In this document: positions 1-5,870 of the stretch, one piece after another
Layout: each line of letters opens with the position of its first letter
How positions within the stretch are numbered: the first letter of the stretch is position 1
Assembly (NCBI GenBank): GCA_030613445.1
Contig: JAUWLY010000112.1
Span: 1 to 8,541, forward strand
Reading direction: 5' to 3'
Length of the DNA stretch: 8,541 bases
Source: Candidatus Stahliibacteriota bacterium
GTDB taxonomy: Bacteria > Hydrothermota > Tepidihabitantia > SM23-42
The notes under the pieces: generated by a model
Told to the model about the DNA's origin: nothing
The model's input: the letters and a program-made list of their open reading frames with translations, nothing else
Database searches by the model: none
Made by a program: the position numbers and the translations under genes

Positions 1-77
1 AGTAAATTCTCTACGGCGGCGAGGTTTTTTTCTTTTTCACCAAAGAGCGGATCAAACTGAACAAAGCCAATTTTCAT
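1..77 (-). CDS. Carbon-nitrogen hydrolase (nitrilase superfamily), N-terminal fragment cut by window edge
   Basis: Only the first 25 codons lie in the window, and the gene continues beyond base 1. The translation begins MKIGFVQFDPLFGEKEKNL. This matches the first beta strand and following turn of nitrilase-superfamily amidohydrolases (K-I-G-F-V-Q-F-D-P-x-F-G-x-K-x-x-N), where an early Glu in the next segment normally starts the Glu-Lys-Cys catalytic triad. That Glu and the rest of the triad are outside the window, so substrate and subfamily cannot be named; the family cleaves amides or nitriles in the cytoplasm. The start is supported by a GGAGGA ribosome-binding site at 81-86, 3 nt before the ATG, or about 4 nt counted from its GGAGG core. 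A consensus promoter at 246-273 and a structured leader at 112-206 lie upstream. The family call is likely from this fragment but rests on a short sequence. Confidence 0.72.
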   Translation of the reverse strand, partial: MKIGFVQFDPLFGEKEKNLAAVENL

Positions 78-111
78 CTATCCTCCATTATTTTTTCAAT
101 AACCATCATTG

Positions 112-206
112 TGAATCTGCGTTTAACTGTAGTTGTCTGATTTATCAGACAATATATTTCAAACAGCCCAATAAATTGGGCAACTACAATTTGATGTCGC
201 AGTTCA
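112..206 (-). repeat. Branched inverted-repeat block in the 5' leader of the hydrolase gene
   Basis: Nested complementary arms fold into a forked structure. TGTAGTTG (128-135) pairs with CAACTACA (181-188). Inside it are two hairpins: TTGTCTGA/TCAGACAA (133-140 with 145-152, loop TTTA) and GCCCAA/TTGGGC (166-171 with 176-181, loop TAAA). Outside it, CTGCG (117-121) pairs with CGCAG (198-202), and TGAA (112-115) with TTCA (203-206). A few bases, 133-135 and 181, can pair in either the stem or a hairpin. If the promoter at 246-273 is real, the block is transcribed between the promoter and the hydrolase ribosome-binding site. It could be a cis-regulatory RNA or a small MITE-like dispersed palindrome. 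I do not recognise it as a known riboswitch. Confidence 0.6.
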
Positions 207-245
207 ATTTTGACTGACCCCTTTATGCGATTTCTTTTTTATTAT

Positions 246-273
246 ATTATAAAGGAATACTTGTTGGTGTCAA
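246..273 (-). promoter_or_regulatory. Sigma70-type promoter for the nitrilase-like gene
   Basis: On the minus strand TTGACA (273-268) is followed after exactly 16 bp by TATAAT (251-246); both hexamers match the consensus. Predicted transcription starts near 239. This gives a leader of about 160 nt, mostly the inverted-repeat block at 112-206, before the hydrolase ATG at 77. The -35 box lies 11 bp past the base of the hairpin that follows the carboxykinase gene, so the two units appear separately transcribed. Confidence 0.7.
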
Positions 274-284
274 TTACCTTGCCA

Positions 285-321
285 AAATAGGGGTCATGGT
301 ACTATACCATGACCCCTATTT
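285..321 (-). terminator. Perfect 17-bp hairpin downstream of PEPCK, probable terminator or REP-like palindrome
   Basis: The arms at 285-301 and 305-321 are perfectly complementary over 17 bp around the loop CTA. On the minus strand the hairpin begins 17 nt after the carboxykinase stop codon and is followed by a short T run (ATTTTGG). Position and stem strength fit transcription termination, but the T tract is poor for an intrinsic terminator. The perfect symmetry and repeated GGGGTCA motif fit an extragenic palindrome equally well; such elements can also end transcripts or protect 3' ends. Confidence 0.55.
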
Positions 322-338
322 GCGGTTGTCTTGTATGA

Positions 339-2219
339 TTAAGTCAGTTTATCAGGTGCTATATAGTCACCGTGCTTTGTTTGGGCTTCGATCAACCTCT
401 GTTTCTGCGCTTCGAGTGTGTCGAACAATATTTTTGGTGCATCCATAACATCAGTTTCATAGATCTTCTTTATCCGCTCTATCTTGGCGAGACTTTCGGA
501 GACTCGGACCGTGAATTGTTTATTATAATCCTCAAGACTGTAGTCTTTATTGAGAACCTCTTTGAATAAGCGCTTGAGATCCTCATATTTGGGGATACGA
601 CCGGTTGGTGTATTAATAGCTTCAACATCACCATTTGCCCGCAGTTCAGCCCACTTGTACCAGATTTTCTTGTCGGTTTTTGCATTCAAGAAGTTCCCAT
701 CTTTGCCTTTTAAGAAGTAATTGACCCCGAAAATAAGTGGTGTTTTTTCCAAGTCCTTTGCGAAATCCAGATTCGCCTGGATATAATTTGCGATGGGGAT
801 AGAAAGAAAGTCAAGATTAGACATGAGATTGAATTTCCTCACCCCTTCCTTGCCTAAAGTAGCTGCCGTAGTCTCGGATTCCAGAGAAGCACCCTTTGTA
901 ATTATACCGTGTGCCCAATCAAGTGACTCTTCGATAGGTACGCAGGTGTCTGAGTCCCTGCCACCGTATACCATACCGCCAATGACAACACCCTTTGGGT
1001 CATGAAGTGTTGGATCAAGGTTACTGAAATTCTCCAGGCCGATAGTAAAGCGTGCATTCCGGTGCGAAACCGTGATTTCTTTGCCGTCTTTGTCTTTCTT
1101 GCTGATTGCCCATTCACCTGAATGATTAATACCATTTGGCGGTATTTCGCCATCTTTGTCAATCCAGTGAACGTTTTTTTCTGGGGTCATCAGTATGTTT
1201 GAGAAGATTATTTCAGTTGGCGTATGGAGTGCTTTCCATATACCCGGGTCATCCTTGGAATTTATCCCCATGATTATGCCAAATACACCTGCCTCGACAT
1301 TTACTGCACGGACCTCATTGTTTATCTTTCTGAGATATGCAATGTCGTCACCCACTACTGTTTCGTTATCCAGCGTTGCCGTGGATGTTTTGCCACACAA
1401 CGAAGGAAAAGCACCGGTAAAATAAGTAACCCGGTCATTAGGACCGTGCACACCCATAATGAGCATGTGTTCGGTGAGCCAACCTTCTTTAGAGCCGCGA
1501 TTGATCGCCAGGCGCATGGACAGTTTTTTTAGTCCGATCGTGTTACCGCCGTATTGGGTATTAGCGCTGTATACGATATTGTCCTGTAAGTCGATGTATA
1601 TCCTTCTTTTATCAAGGTTTTTGCTCGTATTACGTTCATCAAGCTCACCAGCCGAATGGACGATCTTGAAGAATTTCTCATTTTTCCCCTGCCGGACAAA
1701 TTCTTCGAAGCCCTGGCGATATAAAATATCTTCACTGTGTGCAACATAAGCAGAATCAGTTAGCTGGATAACTGGTTGTGAGAACTCTGATTTGGTCGGA
1801 CCAAGGCAGAAAAAACGTACGTAAAGCTCTTTGCCTTTCATAATATCTTTCATGATGTCATGCACTTCTTTGAGGCCTTCGTCGCGGTCAGCGGTCCTTA
1901 TTGATTTGTCAAGTTTTGCACCTTTGGGCATAAGAATTAGGGTATGGGCTTTATCGCGTGCCTGGTCATAGTATGAATCAAAGTGAATTGTATGACCTTC
2001 AGTTGCGAGCTGGGTTTCTTCACCATTTCTAATGGCTGCGTCCCTGATGTATTTGATGTCTTCAGGCGCATCAGTGCAAATGAAAACCTTATCAGGGTTG
2101 CAATGATCAATATATTTCGCAATGAATTCATGCAGAGTAGGGTTGTCGATTTTCATCAGTTTGTTAAAACCCTGGTCGCCTAACCTTTGTTTTAGATTCT
2201 CCTTAGTCTTGTCGTCCAT
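339..2219 (-). CDS. pckG: Phosphoenolpyruvate carboxykinase (GTP)
   Basis: This enzyme interconverts oxaloacetate + GTP with phosphoenolpyruvate + CO2 + GDP in the cytoplasm, linking the C4 acid pool to gluconeogenesis or, in reverse, fixing CO2. The 626 residues are full length for the GTP-dependent family. Visible motifs are Y223-G-G-N with K232 and H251 (Mn ligands), the P-loop AFPSLCGKTS at 270-279 with the family's reactive Cys275, K277 and T278, the VGDD metal site at 289-292, N388-A-R-F, and GGR at 419-421. A conserved SETTAAT element is at 448-454. The segment after GGR reads DSDTCVP, one residue longer than in animal enzymes. The N-terminal part, with HFD and DQARD, resembles an archaeal or thermophile-type subgroup. 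The start is fixed by AAGGAGGT shortly before ATG. The gene has its own promoter (2311-2338) and a hairpin after its stop, so it is probably monocistronic. Confidence 0.95.
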   Translation of the reverse strand: MDDKTKENLKQRLGDQGFNKLMKIDNPTLHEFIAKYIDHCNPDKVFICTDAPEDIKYIRDAAIRNGEETQLATEGHTIHFDSYYDQARDKAHTLILMPKGAKLDKSIRTADRDEGLKEVHDIMKDIMKGKELYVRFFCLGPTKSEFSQPVIQLTDSAYVAHSEDILYRQGFEEFVRQGKNEKFFKIVHSAGELDERNTSKNLDKRRIYIDLQDNIVYSANTQYGGNTIGLKKLSMRLAINRGSKEGWLTEHMLIMGVHGPNDRVTYFTGAFPSLCGKTSTATLDNETVVGDDIAYLRKINNEVRAVNVEAGVFGIIMGINSKDDPGIWKALHTPTEIIFSNILMTPEKNVHWIDKDGEIPPNGINHSGEWAISKKDKDGKEITVSHRNARFTIGLENFSNLDPTLHDPKGVVIGGMVYGGRDSDTCVPIEESLDWAHGIITKGASLESETTAATLGKEGVRKFNLMSNLDFLSIPIANYIQANLDFAKDLEKTPLIFGVNYFLKGKDGNFLNAKTDKKIWYKWAELRANGDVEAINTPTGRIPKYEDLKRLFKEVLNKDYSLEDYNKQFTVRVSESLAKIERIKKIYETDVMDAPKILFDTLEAQKQRLIEAQTKHGDYIAPDKLT

Positions 2220-2310
2220 CTTTTTAACCTCCTTAATATGGTTTGTTATTGCACCTTGAAACTTATTTAAAATAGGGATTATTTAATCTAACTACTTCCT
2301 TAGTCTATTT

Positions 2311-2338
2311 ATTATATTCACTTTTTCTAAAAAAGCAA
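2311..2338 (-). promoter_or_regulatory. Probable promoter for the PEPCK gene
   Basis: On the minus strand TTGCTT (2338-2333) and a perfect TATAAT (2316-2311) are separated by 16 bp. The -35 box is weak (TTG only) but the -10 box is consensus. Predicted start is near 2304, giving an AT-rich leader of about 85 nt that ends in the AAGGAGGT ribosome-binding site. I see no strong hairpin in the leader. The rest of the 2220-2360 gap holds nothing else I can recognise, including no clear terminator for the zinc-ribbon gene upstream. Confidence 0.5.
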
Positions 2339-2360
2339 GCAAAATATATGGCTGCGGGGG

Positions 2361-2591
2361 TTATTTATTTTCTTTTTTCCCGGTATAAATGAATGCTTCT
2401 TGTCGCATCTTTATCCACTTTCCCTGATCAATGCCGATTATTTGTCCGCATTTGCATTTGATTTTATCATAGTCGTGTATCGTATAATCACTCTTGATAC
2501 GCTGCTTCCAGCAATGCAAGACCCTTCCTTTACCGATCTTCAGATACTTGAACAACTTGCGCTTACATTTAGCACATTTGATAGTCAGCAT
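2361..2591 (-). CDS. Small zinc-ribbon protein of unknown function (76 aa)
   Basis: This 76-residue basic protein has CxxC (C6, C9) near the N terminus and CxC (C46, C48) in the second half, with a further C27 in HCWK. The spacing suits one Zn ion bound in a ribbon fold. The sequence style (IKCAKCKRKLFKY, then VLHCWK, then IKCKCGQIIG) resembles a conserved family of small bacterial hypothetical proteins, but I know of no assigned role. It is cytoplasmic, with no signal peptide or membrane segment. It lies 41 bp after the glycine-rich gene on the same strand and could be co-transcribed. No Shine-Dalgarno site precedes the ATG. A TATAGT box at 2617-2612 lacks a convincing -35 but would give a leader of only about 14 nt. 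The start is supported by the CxxC falling just inside the N terminus and by an in-frame stop a short way upstream with no other start codon between. Confidence 0.8.
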   Translation of the reverse strand: MLTIKCAKCKRKLFKYLKIGKGRVLHCWKQRIKSDYTIHDYDKIKCKCGQIIGIDQGKWIKMRQEAFIYTGKKENK

Positions 2592-2632
2592 TGTTAGATA
2601 CGCGTAAACTTACTATACCACGTTTGCTCGTT

Positions 2633-3760
2633 CTATTTTAAGAGGACTATCTTTTCAACCCTATTGTCCTTTAACCCCACTTTCAAGAAATACACACCCT
2701 GTGCTAGATCGCCGACCTTGAGGTACTCAGTAGTTTTTTCGAGCCGGAATGATCTGACAAGACACCCTGCTACATCATAAAGATGGAGAATAACGGGTGG
2801 TTCAGTTACATGCACTATGGCTTGATACCTTACGATGTGAGATTGAAGAGAGAATTTAGGTTCCAACTCGCTTGCGATTTCCCTGATGCCGATGATCTGG
2901 GCAACGTGAATAGTGCCTGGAGAGCCGGGTTCTGGACTACCATAAGCACCAGTACCAGCAAGACCTGCTTGGGCTGATGTTGCTATATAGGTTGTATCCA
3001 AATAATTTGTGTAGAATATCTTGATGCGACCACCACCAGCACCGCCACCACCGCCGAATTCTGAATTGGCACCATTTCCTCCGTTTGAATTGAGTGCAGA
3101 ATGATGAATTATCACACTATCAGCCCATAGCATGATTCCACCACCAGAACCACCTCCACCAGCTTCAAAACCAACCGATGTACCCACATGACCGTCTTCA
3201 CCGTCCGTTTCAATATACGAAGAATCCATAGTAATCTTCTGAGCTCTCAGATAGATCATTGCCCCACCACTTCCACCGAATCCATCCACTACAGATAAAT
3301 AACGACCTGCACCACCTCCAGAGCCTATTTCAATCAGTGTATCTTGTGCATTACCATAGGCACTGCCTCCTGCTCCTGGGTAGATATCACCTCCAGCCCC
3401 ACCGTTACCGCCATAAGCACCGCCGCCTCCTGCACCGCCGCTTATACCACCAGCTCCGCCACCACCTGGACCGTAACCGTCAGGATGAGTATTATTACCA
3501 CCCCTATAACCAGTTTTTGAACCATTAATTGATGAAGAATCTTGAATGAGTATTAATGGTGCATTCAAAAGCAGCCATCCAGTTGAATCAACTGCACCAC
3601 TCCATTGTCTGACTTTTAGTACTCCCTTATTTGAAATATGAACCTTGATATTATACTGGTGATCACCACAAATAACCAAGCTGTCATTTTGTACAATAAG
3701 GCTATCGTTGTCCTCATAAATATAGCCAAAAAATAGCGAAAATATCGTAAGATAGATCAT
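2633..3760 (-). CDS. Secreted glycine-rich repeat protein with Por/T9SS-like C-terminal tail
   Basis: This 375-residue protein is predicted to be exported to the cell surface or medium. Residues 1-15 are hydrophobic (MIYLTIFSLFFGYIY), a signal-peptide-like start that lacks the usual basic n-region. Residues 62-84, 168-190, 209-230 and weakly 246-266 are related units. Their pattern is an alternating hydrophobic strand, Ala or Tyr, another strand, Ser, Ile/Leu, then G-x-x-G. Runs of Gly and Ala (97-136, 147-167, 200-208, 235-244) separate them, suggesting stacked beta coils with glycine-rich loops. The C-terminal 80 residues look like a Por secretion-system sorting domain, with LYDVAGCLVRSF at 327-338, GVYFLKV at 355-361 and final KIVLLK. 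The usual PNP motif at the domain start is not evident. AGGAGGTGAT sits directly upstream of the ATG. Its role is unknown; an adhesin or envelope matrix component is a guess. Confidence 0.8.
   Translation of the reverse strand: MIYLTIFSLFFGYIYEDNDSLIVQNDSLVICGDHQYNIKVHISNKGVLKVRQWSGAVDSTGWLLLNAPLILIQDSSSINGSKTGYRGGNNTHPDGYGPGGGGAGGISGGAGGGGAYGGNGGAGGDIYPGAGGSAYGNAQDTLIEIGSGGGAGRYLSVVDGFGGSGGAMIYLRAQKITMDSSYIETDGEDGHVGTSVGFEAGGGGSGGGIMLWADSVIIHHSALNSNGGNGANSEFGGGGGAGGGRIKIFYTNYLDTTYIATSAQAGLAGTGAYGSPEPGSPGTIHVAQIIGIREIASELEPKFSLQSHIVRYQAIVHVTEPPVILHLYDVAGCLVRSFRLEKTTEYLKVGDLAQGVYFLKVGLKDNRVEKIVLLK
2906..3478 (-). repeat. Low-complexity GGN-repeat DNA encoding the glycine-rich core
   Basis: On the plus strand this stretch is dominated by CCACCA, CCGCCA and GCACC runs (densest at 3028-3057 and 3410-3475), complementary to Gly and Ala codons read leftwards. 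Codons vary between GGT, GGA and GGC rather than repeating one unit exactly, so selection acts on glycine content and not on a recent DNA tandem expansion. The GC content is locally higher than in the flanking genes. Confidence 0.65.
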
Positions 3761-3775
3761 ATCACCTCCTTTACT

Positions 3776-3803
3776 ATTTTATCAAGCAGGGGCAGAATGT
3801 CAA
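3776..3803 (-). promoter_or_regulatory. Leftward promoter of the glycine-rich gene
   Basis: On the minus strand TTGACA (3803-3798) and TAAAAT (3781-3776) are 16 bp apart; only one base differs from consensus. The predicted start near 3770-3769 leaves a leader of about 10 nt that consists almost only of the AGGAGGTGAT ribosome-binding site before ATG at 3760. Confidence 0.6.
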
Positions 3804-3816
3804 GGGGACTGTCGTG

Positions 3817-3844
3817 TTGACAACTAGGGGTTATTAGATATAAT
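3817..3844 (+). promoter_or_regulatory. Rightward promoter of the five-gene operon, predicted leaderless
   Basis: TTGACA (3817-3822) and TATAAT (3839-3844) both match consensus with a 16-bp spacer. The usual start point, about 7 nt past the -10 box, falls at 3851, which is the A of the ATG of the first aminopeptidase gene. No Shine-Dalgarno sequence lies between. The -35 box is separated from the oppositely oriented -35 box at 3798-3803 by 13 bp, so the two polymerase sites are back to back. Confidence 0.7.
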
Positions 3845-3850
3845 TTGCCT

Positions 3851-4864
3851 ATGCTTAAGGAATTGAGCGAATTCGTGGGTGTGAGTGGCGGTGAACGTAA
3901 AATTAGGGAGTTTATCAGGAGCAAAATAGAACAAGATGTTGATGAAATCATTGAGGATCCTTATGGTAATCTAATTGTTCGAAAAGGAAATGTAAAAAAA
4001 CCGCGCCTACTTCTAACTGCCCATATGGACGAAGTAGGTTTTATGATTGTCGGTATTGAAAAGAAAGGGTTGCTGAAATTCTCCACGATTGGTATTCTAC
4101 CACAGATAATCTTTGCCAAAAGAGTAATAATAGGCGCTAAATCCGTCCCTGGTGTGATCGGCATGAAACCAATTCATCAAAGGAAAGAAGACGAAAAGAC
4201 AAAATTGCCTGATGTGAAAGATCTCTTTATTGATATCGGTGTTTCCTCAAAAGACGAGGCTGAAAAGCTGATAAAGACCGGTGATTTAGGTACTTTTGAT
4301 ACAGCATATCGTGAGAATGGCGACACTATTTTTGGCAAAGCATTTGATGATCGCATTGGATGCCATATACTGATTCACATACTCAAACACACTGATTTGC
4401 CAATGTATTGTGCCTTTACTGTACAGGAGGAAGCAGGGCTTCGCGGTGCCGGGATAGTTGCCTTTCGAGTACATCCTGATATTGCATTTGCCGTTGATAC
4501 GACAGCCTCAGGTGAATGGCCTTCAGATAAGGACATCCCTCAATACCCCCGGATCGGCATGGGGCCAGTTATTACAGTTGCTGACCGTTCGATAATATGC
4601 GATAAGCAGCTTGTATCACTCTTAAAGAGTACAGCACGTGAGCAGAACATCCCCTATCAGTTGAAAAAACCAATGATTGGTGGTACAGATGCCGGTTCTA
4701 TTCATGTTAGCAGAACAGGCGTGCGCACCGCAGCTATCCAGACACCGGCAAGATACATACATTCGCCATTGTCGATCGTTTCCAAGAAGGATATAGAACT
4801 AGGCATCAAATTGTTGACCTGCAGTATTGACAAGGTATGCAAGGAGGTATCTTTATGGAGTTAG
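3851..4864 (+). CDS. M42 family metallo-aminopeptidase, first of a tandem pair
   Basis: This is a cytoplasmic di-metal aminopeptidase of the M42 family (TET/FrvX/glutamyl aminopeptidase type), which usually assembles into dodecameric shells that trim peptides released by proteases. All expected residues are present: H58 and D60 in TAHMDE, bridging D166 in FDDRIG, catalytic and ligand Glu pair E193-E194 in VQEEAG, D216 in AVDTTASG, and H304 in ARYIHSP. Its 337 residues are normal for the family, with the PDZ-like dimerisation insert expected between H58 and D166. A TTG at 3845 is in frame but abuts the -10 box, so ATG 3851 is preferred. This puts the typical LSEFVGVSGGE segment at the N terminus, and translation is probably leaderless. 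The gene overlaps the next one by 10 nt. Exact peptide specificity cannot be read from the sequence. Confidence 0.93.
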   Translation: MLKELSEFVGVSGGERKIREFIRSKIEQDVDEIIEDPYGNLIVRKGNVKKPRLLLTAHMDEVGFMIVGIEKKGLLKFSTIGILPQIIFAKRVIIGAKSVPGVIGMKPIHQRKEDEKTKLPDVKDLFIDIGVSSKDEAEKLIKTGDLGTFDTAYRENGDTIFGKAFDDRIGCHILIHILKHTDLPMYCAFTVQEEAGLRGAGIVAFRVHPDIAFAVDTTASGEWPSDKDIPQYPRIGMGPVITVADRSIICDKQLVSLLKSTAREQNIPYQLKKPMIGGTDAGSIHVSRTGVRTAAIQTPARYIHSPLSIVSKKDIELGIKLLTCSIDKVCKEVSLWS

Positions 4865-5868
4865 TAAAGAAGCTCTGCAATGCATATGGACCATCTGGCC
4901 GGGAAGATAATATTAGAAGAATGATTGAGACTGAAATCGGAAATTTCTGTCAGAGAATGGAAGTCGACAGACTCGGTAACCTAATAGCTTATGTGCCAGC
5001 GAAATCTAAAGACGGTATCAGAGAGGAAAAAAATACCAAGATAGTGTTCTGCGCCCATATGGATGAAATAGGACTTATTGTCACGTATATTGATAAGAAA
5101 GGTTTTGTGAGGTTCGCTAATATTGGCGGTTTGTTCCTTGGAAATATAGTGAATCAACGGGTGATATTTGAAAACGGCATGATTGGTATAATCGGTGTTG
5201 AAACCAAAACAGAGACACCAAAGCCGCCGCGTATTGATAACCTATTTATTGATATTCATGCACAAGACAGAAAAGAAGCTGAGAGCAAAATCAGTATTGG
5301 CGATAGCGCATCGTTTTACCAACAAGCAGTTATTGCAAACAATCGAATGACATCAAAGGCACTCGATGACCGCATTGGTTGTTATTGTCTTATCGAGACG
5401 ATGAAGCTACTCAAAGAAAATAAGGATGATCTGTACTTTGTTTTCACAGTCCAAGAAGAAGTTGGTTTAAGAGGCGCCAGGACAAGTGTCTACGGAATCG
5501 CACCTGACTATGCAATTGCGGTTGATGTTACAGCTACTGGCGATACGCCAGAGTGTCGAAAAATGGATGTTGGTCTTGGTAAAGGACCAGCAATAAAAGT
5601 AAAGGATGCCAGGTTTCTCGCCAACCCAGTCGTCAAAGACAAACTCGTTACGTATGCAAAGGAAACAGATACCCCTTATCAACTCGAAGTCCTTGAAAGG
5701 GGTACTACTGATGCAGCAGTTGTACAGATTATCAGAGAGGGTGTGTTGAGCGGTGTGTTATCGATTCCGACAAGATACATTCATTCCACAAACGAAACCT
5801 GTGATCTTGGCGATGTTGAAGGTGCAATCAAGTTATTGCTCGCGGTTGGTGAGAAAGGCTTGGATTAG
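4855..5868 (+). CDS. M42 family metallo-aminopeptidase, second of a tandem pair
   Basis: This is a second complete M42 aminopeptidase of exactly 337 residues, paralogous to the gene before it. Metal and catalytic residues are H68 and D70 (CAHMDE), D171 (LDDRIG), E201-E202 (VQEEVGLRGA), D224 (AVDVTATGD) and H310 (TRYIHS). An in-frame ATG at 4837 would add six residues, but GGAGG at 4842-4846 lies inside that extension. The ribosome-binding site therefore belongs to ATG 4855, giving the usual MELVKKLCNAYGPSG start. The overlap with the upstream gene implies translational coupling and matched amounts. Tandem M42 genes are known elsewhere (for example in Thermotoga maritima), and mixed TET particles are known from Pyrococcus, so the pair may form hetero-oligomers or divide substrates between acidic and other N-terminal residues. 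That is inference. Confidence 0.93.
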   Translation: MELVKKLCNAYGPSGREDNIRRMIETEIGNFCQRMEVDRLGNLIAYVPAKSKDGIREEKNTKIVFCAHMDEIGLIVTYIDKKGFVRFANIGGLFLGNIVNQRVIFENGMIGIIGVETKTETPKPPRIDNLFIDIHAQDRKEAESKISIGDSASFYQQAVIANNRMTSKALDDRIGCYCLIETMKLLKENKDDLYFVFTVQEEVGLRGARTSVYGIAPDYAIAVDVTATGDTPECRKMDVGLGKGPAIKVKDARFLANPVVKDKLVTYAKETDTPYQLEVLERGTTDAAVVQIIREGVLSGVLSIPTRYIHSTNETCDLGDVEGAIKLLLAVGEKGLD

Positions 5869-5870
5869 TC

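Larger units (their letters stand above)
215..324. repeat. TGACCCCT motif: two direct copies and one inverted copy
   Basis: TGACCCCTTTATGCG at 215-229 and TGACCCCTATTTGCG at 310-324 agree at 13 of 15 positions in the same orientation. An inverted copy (AAATAGGGGTCA) occupies 285-296 as the left arm of the hairpin at 285-321. The copies bracket the hydrolase promoter. GGGGTCA/TGACCCC palindromes of this kind are often found next to REP-associated or IS200-like Y1 transposases; that link is inference, because no transposase gene is in the window. Confidence 0.5.

Noticed and set aside
112..206. tRNA-like cloverleaf
   Set aside because: Only two internal hairpins are present, with no anticodon-type loop, T-loop motif (TTCRA after a G-rich arm) or CCA-like end; lengths do not fit a tRNA.
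121..208. Possible integron attC site: GTTTAAC at 121-127 fits the RYYYAAC core and lies beside a stem
   Set aside because: The opposite core near 202-208 (GTTCAAT) does not fit GTTRRRY, there is no neighbouring cassette array or integrase, and the fork with two hairpins differs from attC geometry.
902..1162. Minus-strand 86-codon open frame, and several plus-strand frames within 372-2183
   Set aside because: All lie within the full-length PEPCK gene in other frames, lack ribosome-binding sites and resemble no protein family.
2906..3478. CRISPR array or recent tandem DNA repeat
   Set aside because: The repetition is irregular glycine-codon low complexity, without constant repeats and unique spacers of fixed length.
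3259..3528. Plus-strand open frame of 89 codons rich in His, Leu and Arg
   Set aside because: It is the complement of the GGN-repeat part of the glycine-rich gene. The composition is a by-product of Gly/Ala codons, and it has no ribosome-binding site.
3845..3850. TTG at 3845 as start of the first M42 gene
   Set aside because: It touches the -10 box, so it would lie upstream of the predicted transcription start. ATG 3851 gives the usual M42 N terminus.
4837..4854. ATG at 4837 as start of the second M42 gene
   Set aside because: The GGAGG at 4842-4846 lies downstream of it and is well placed for ATG 4855; the six extra residues add nothing that matches the family.
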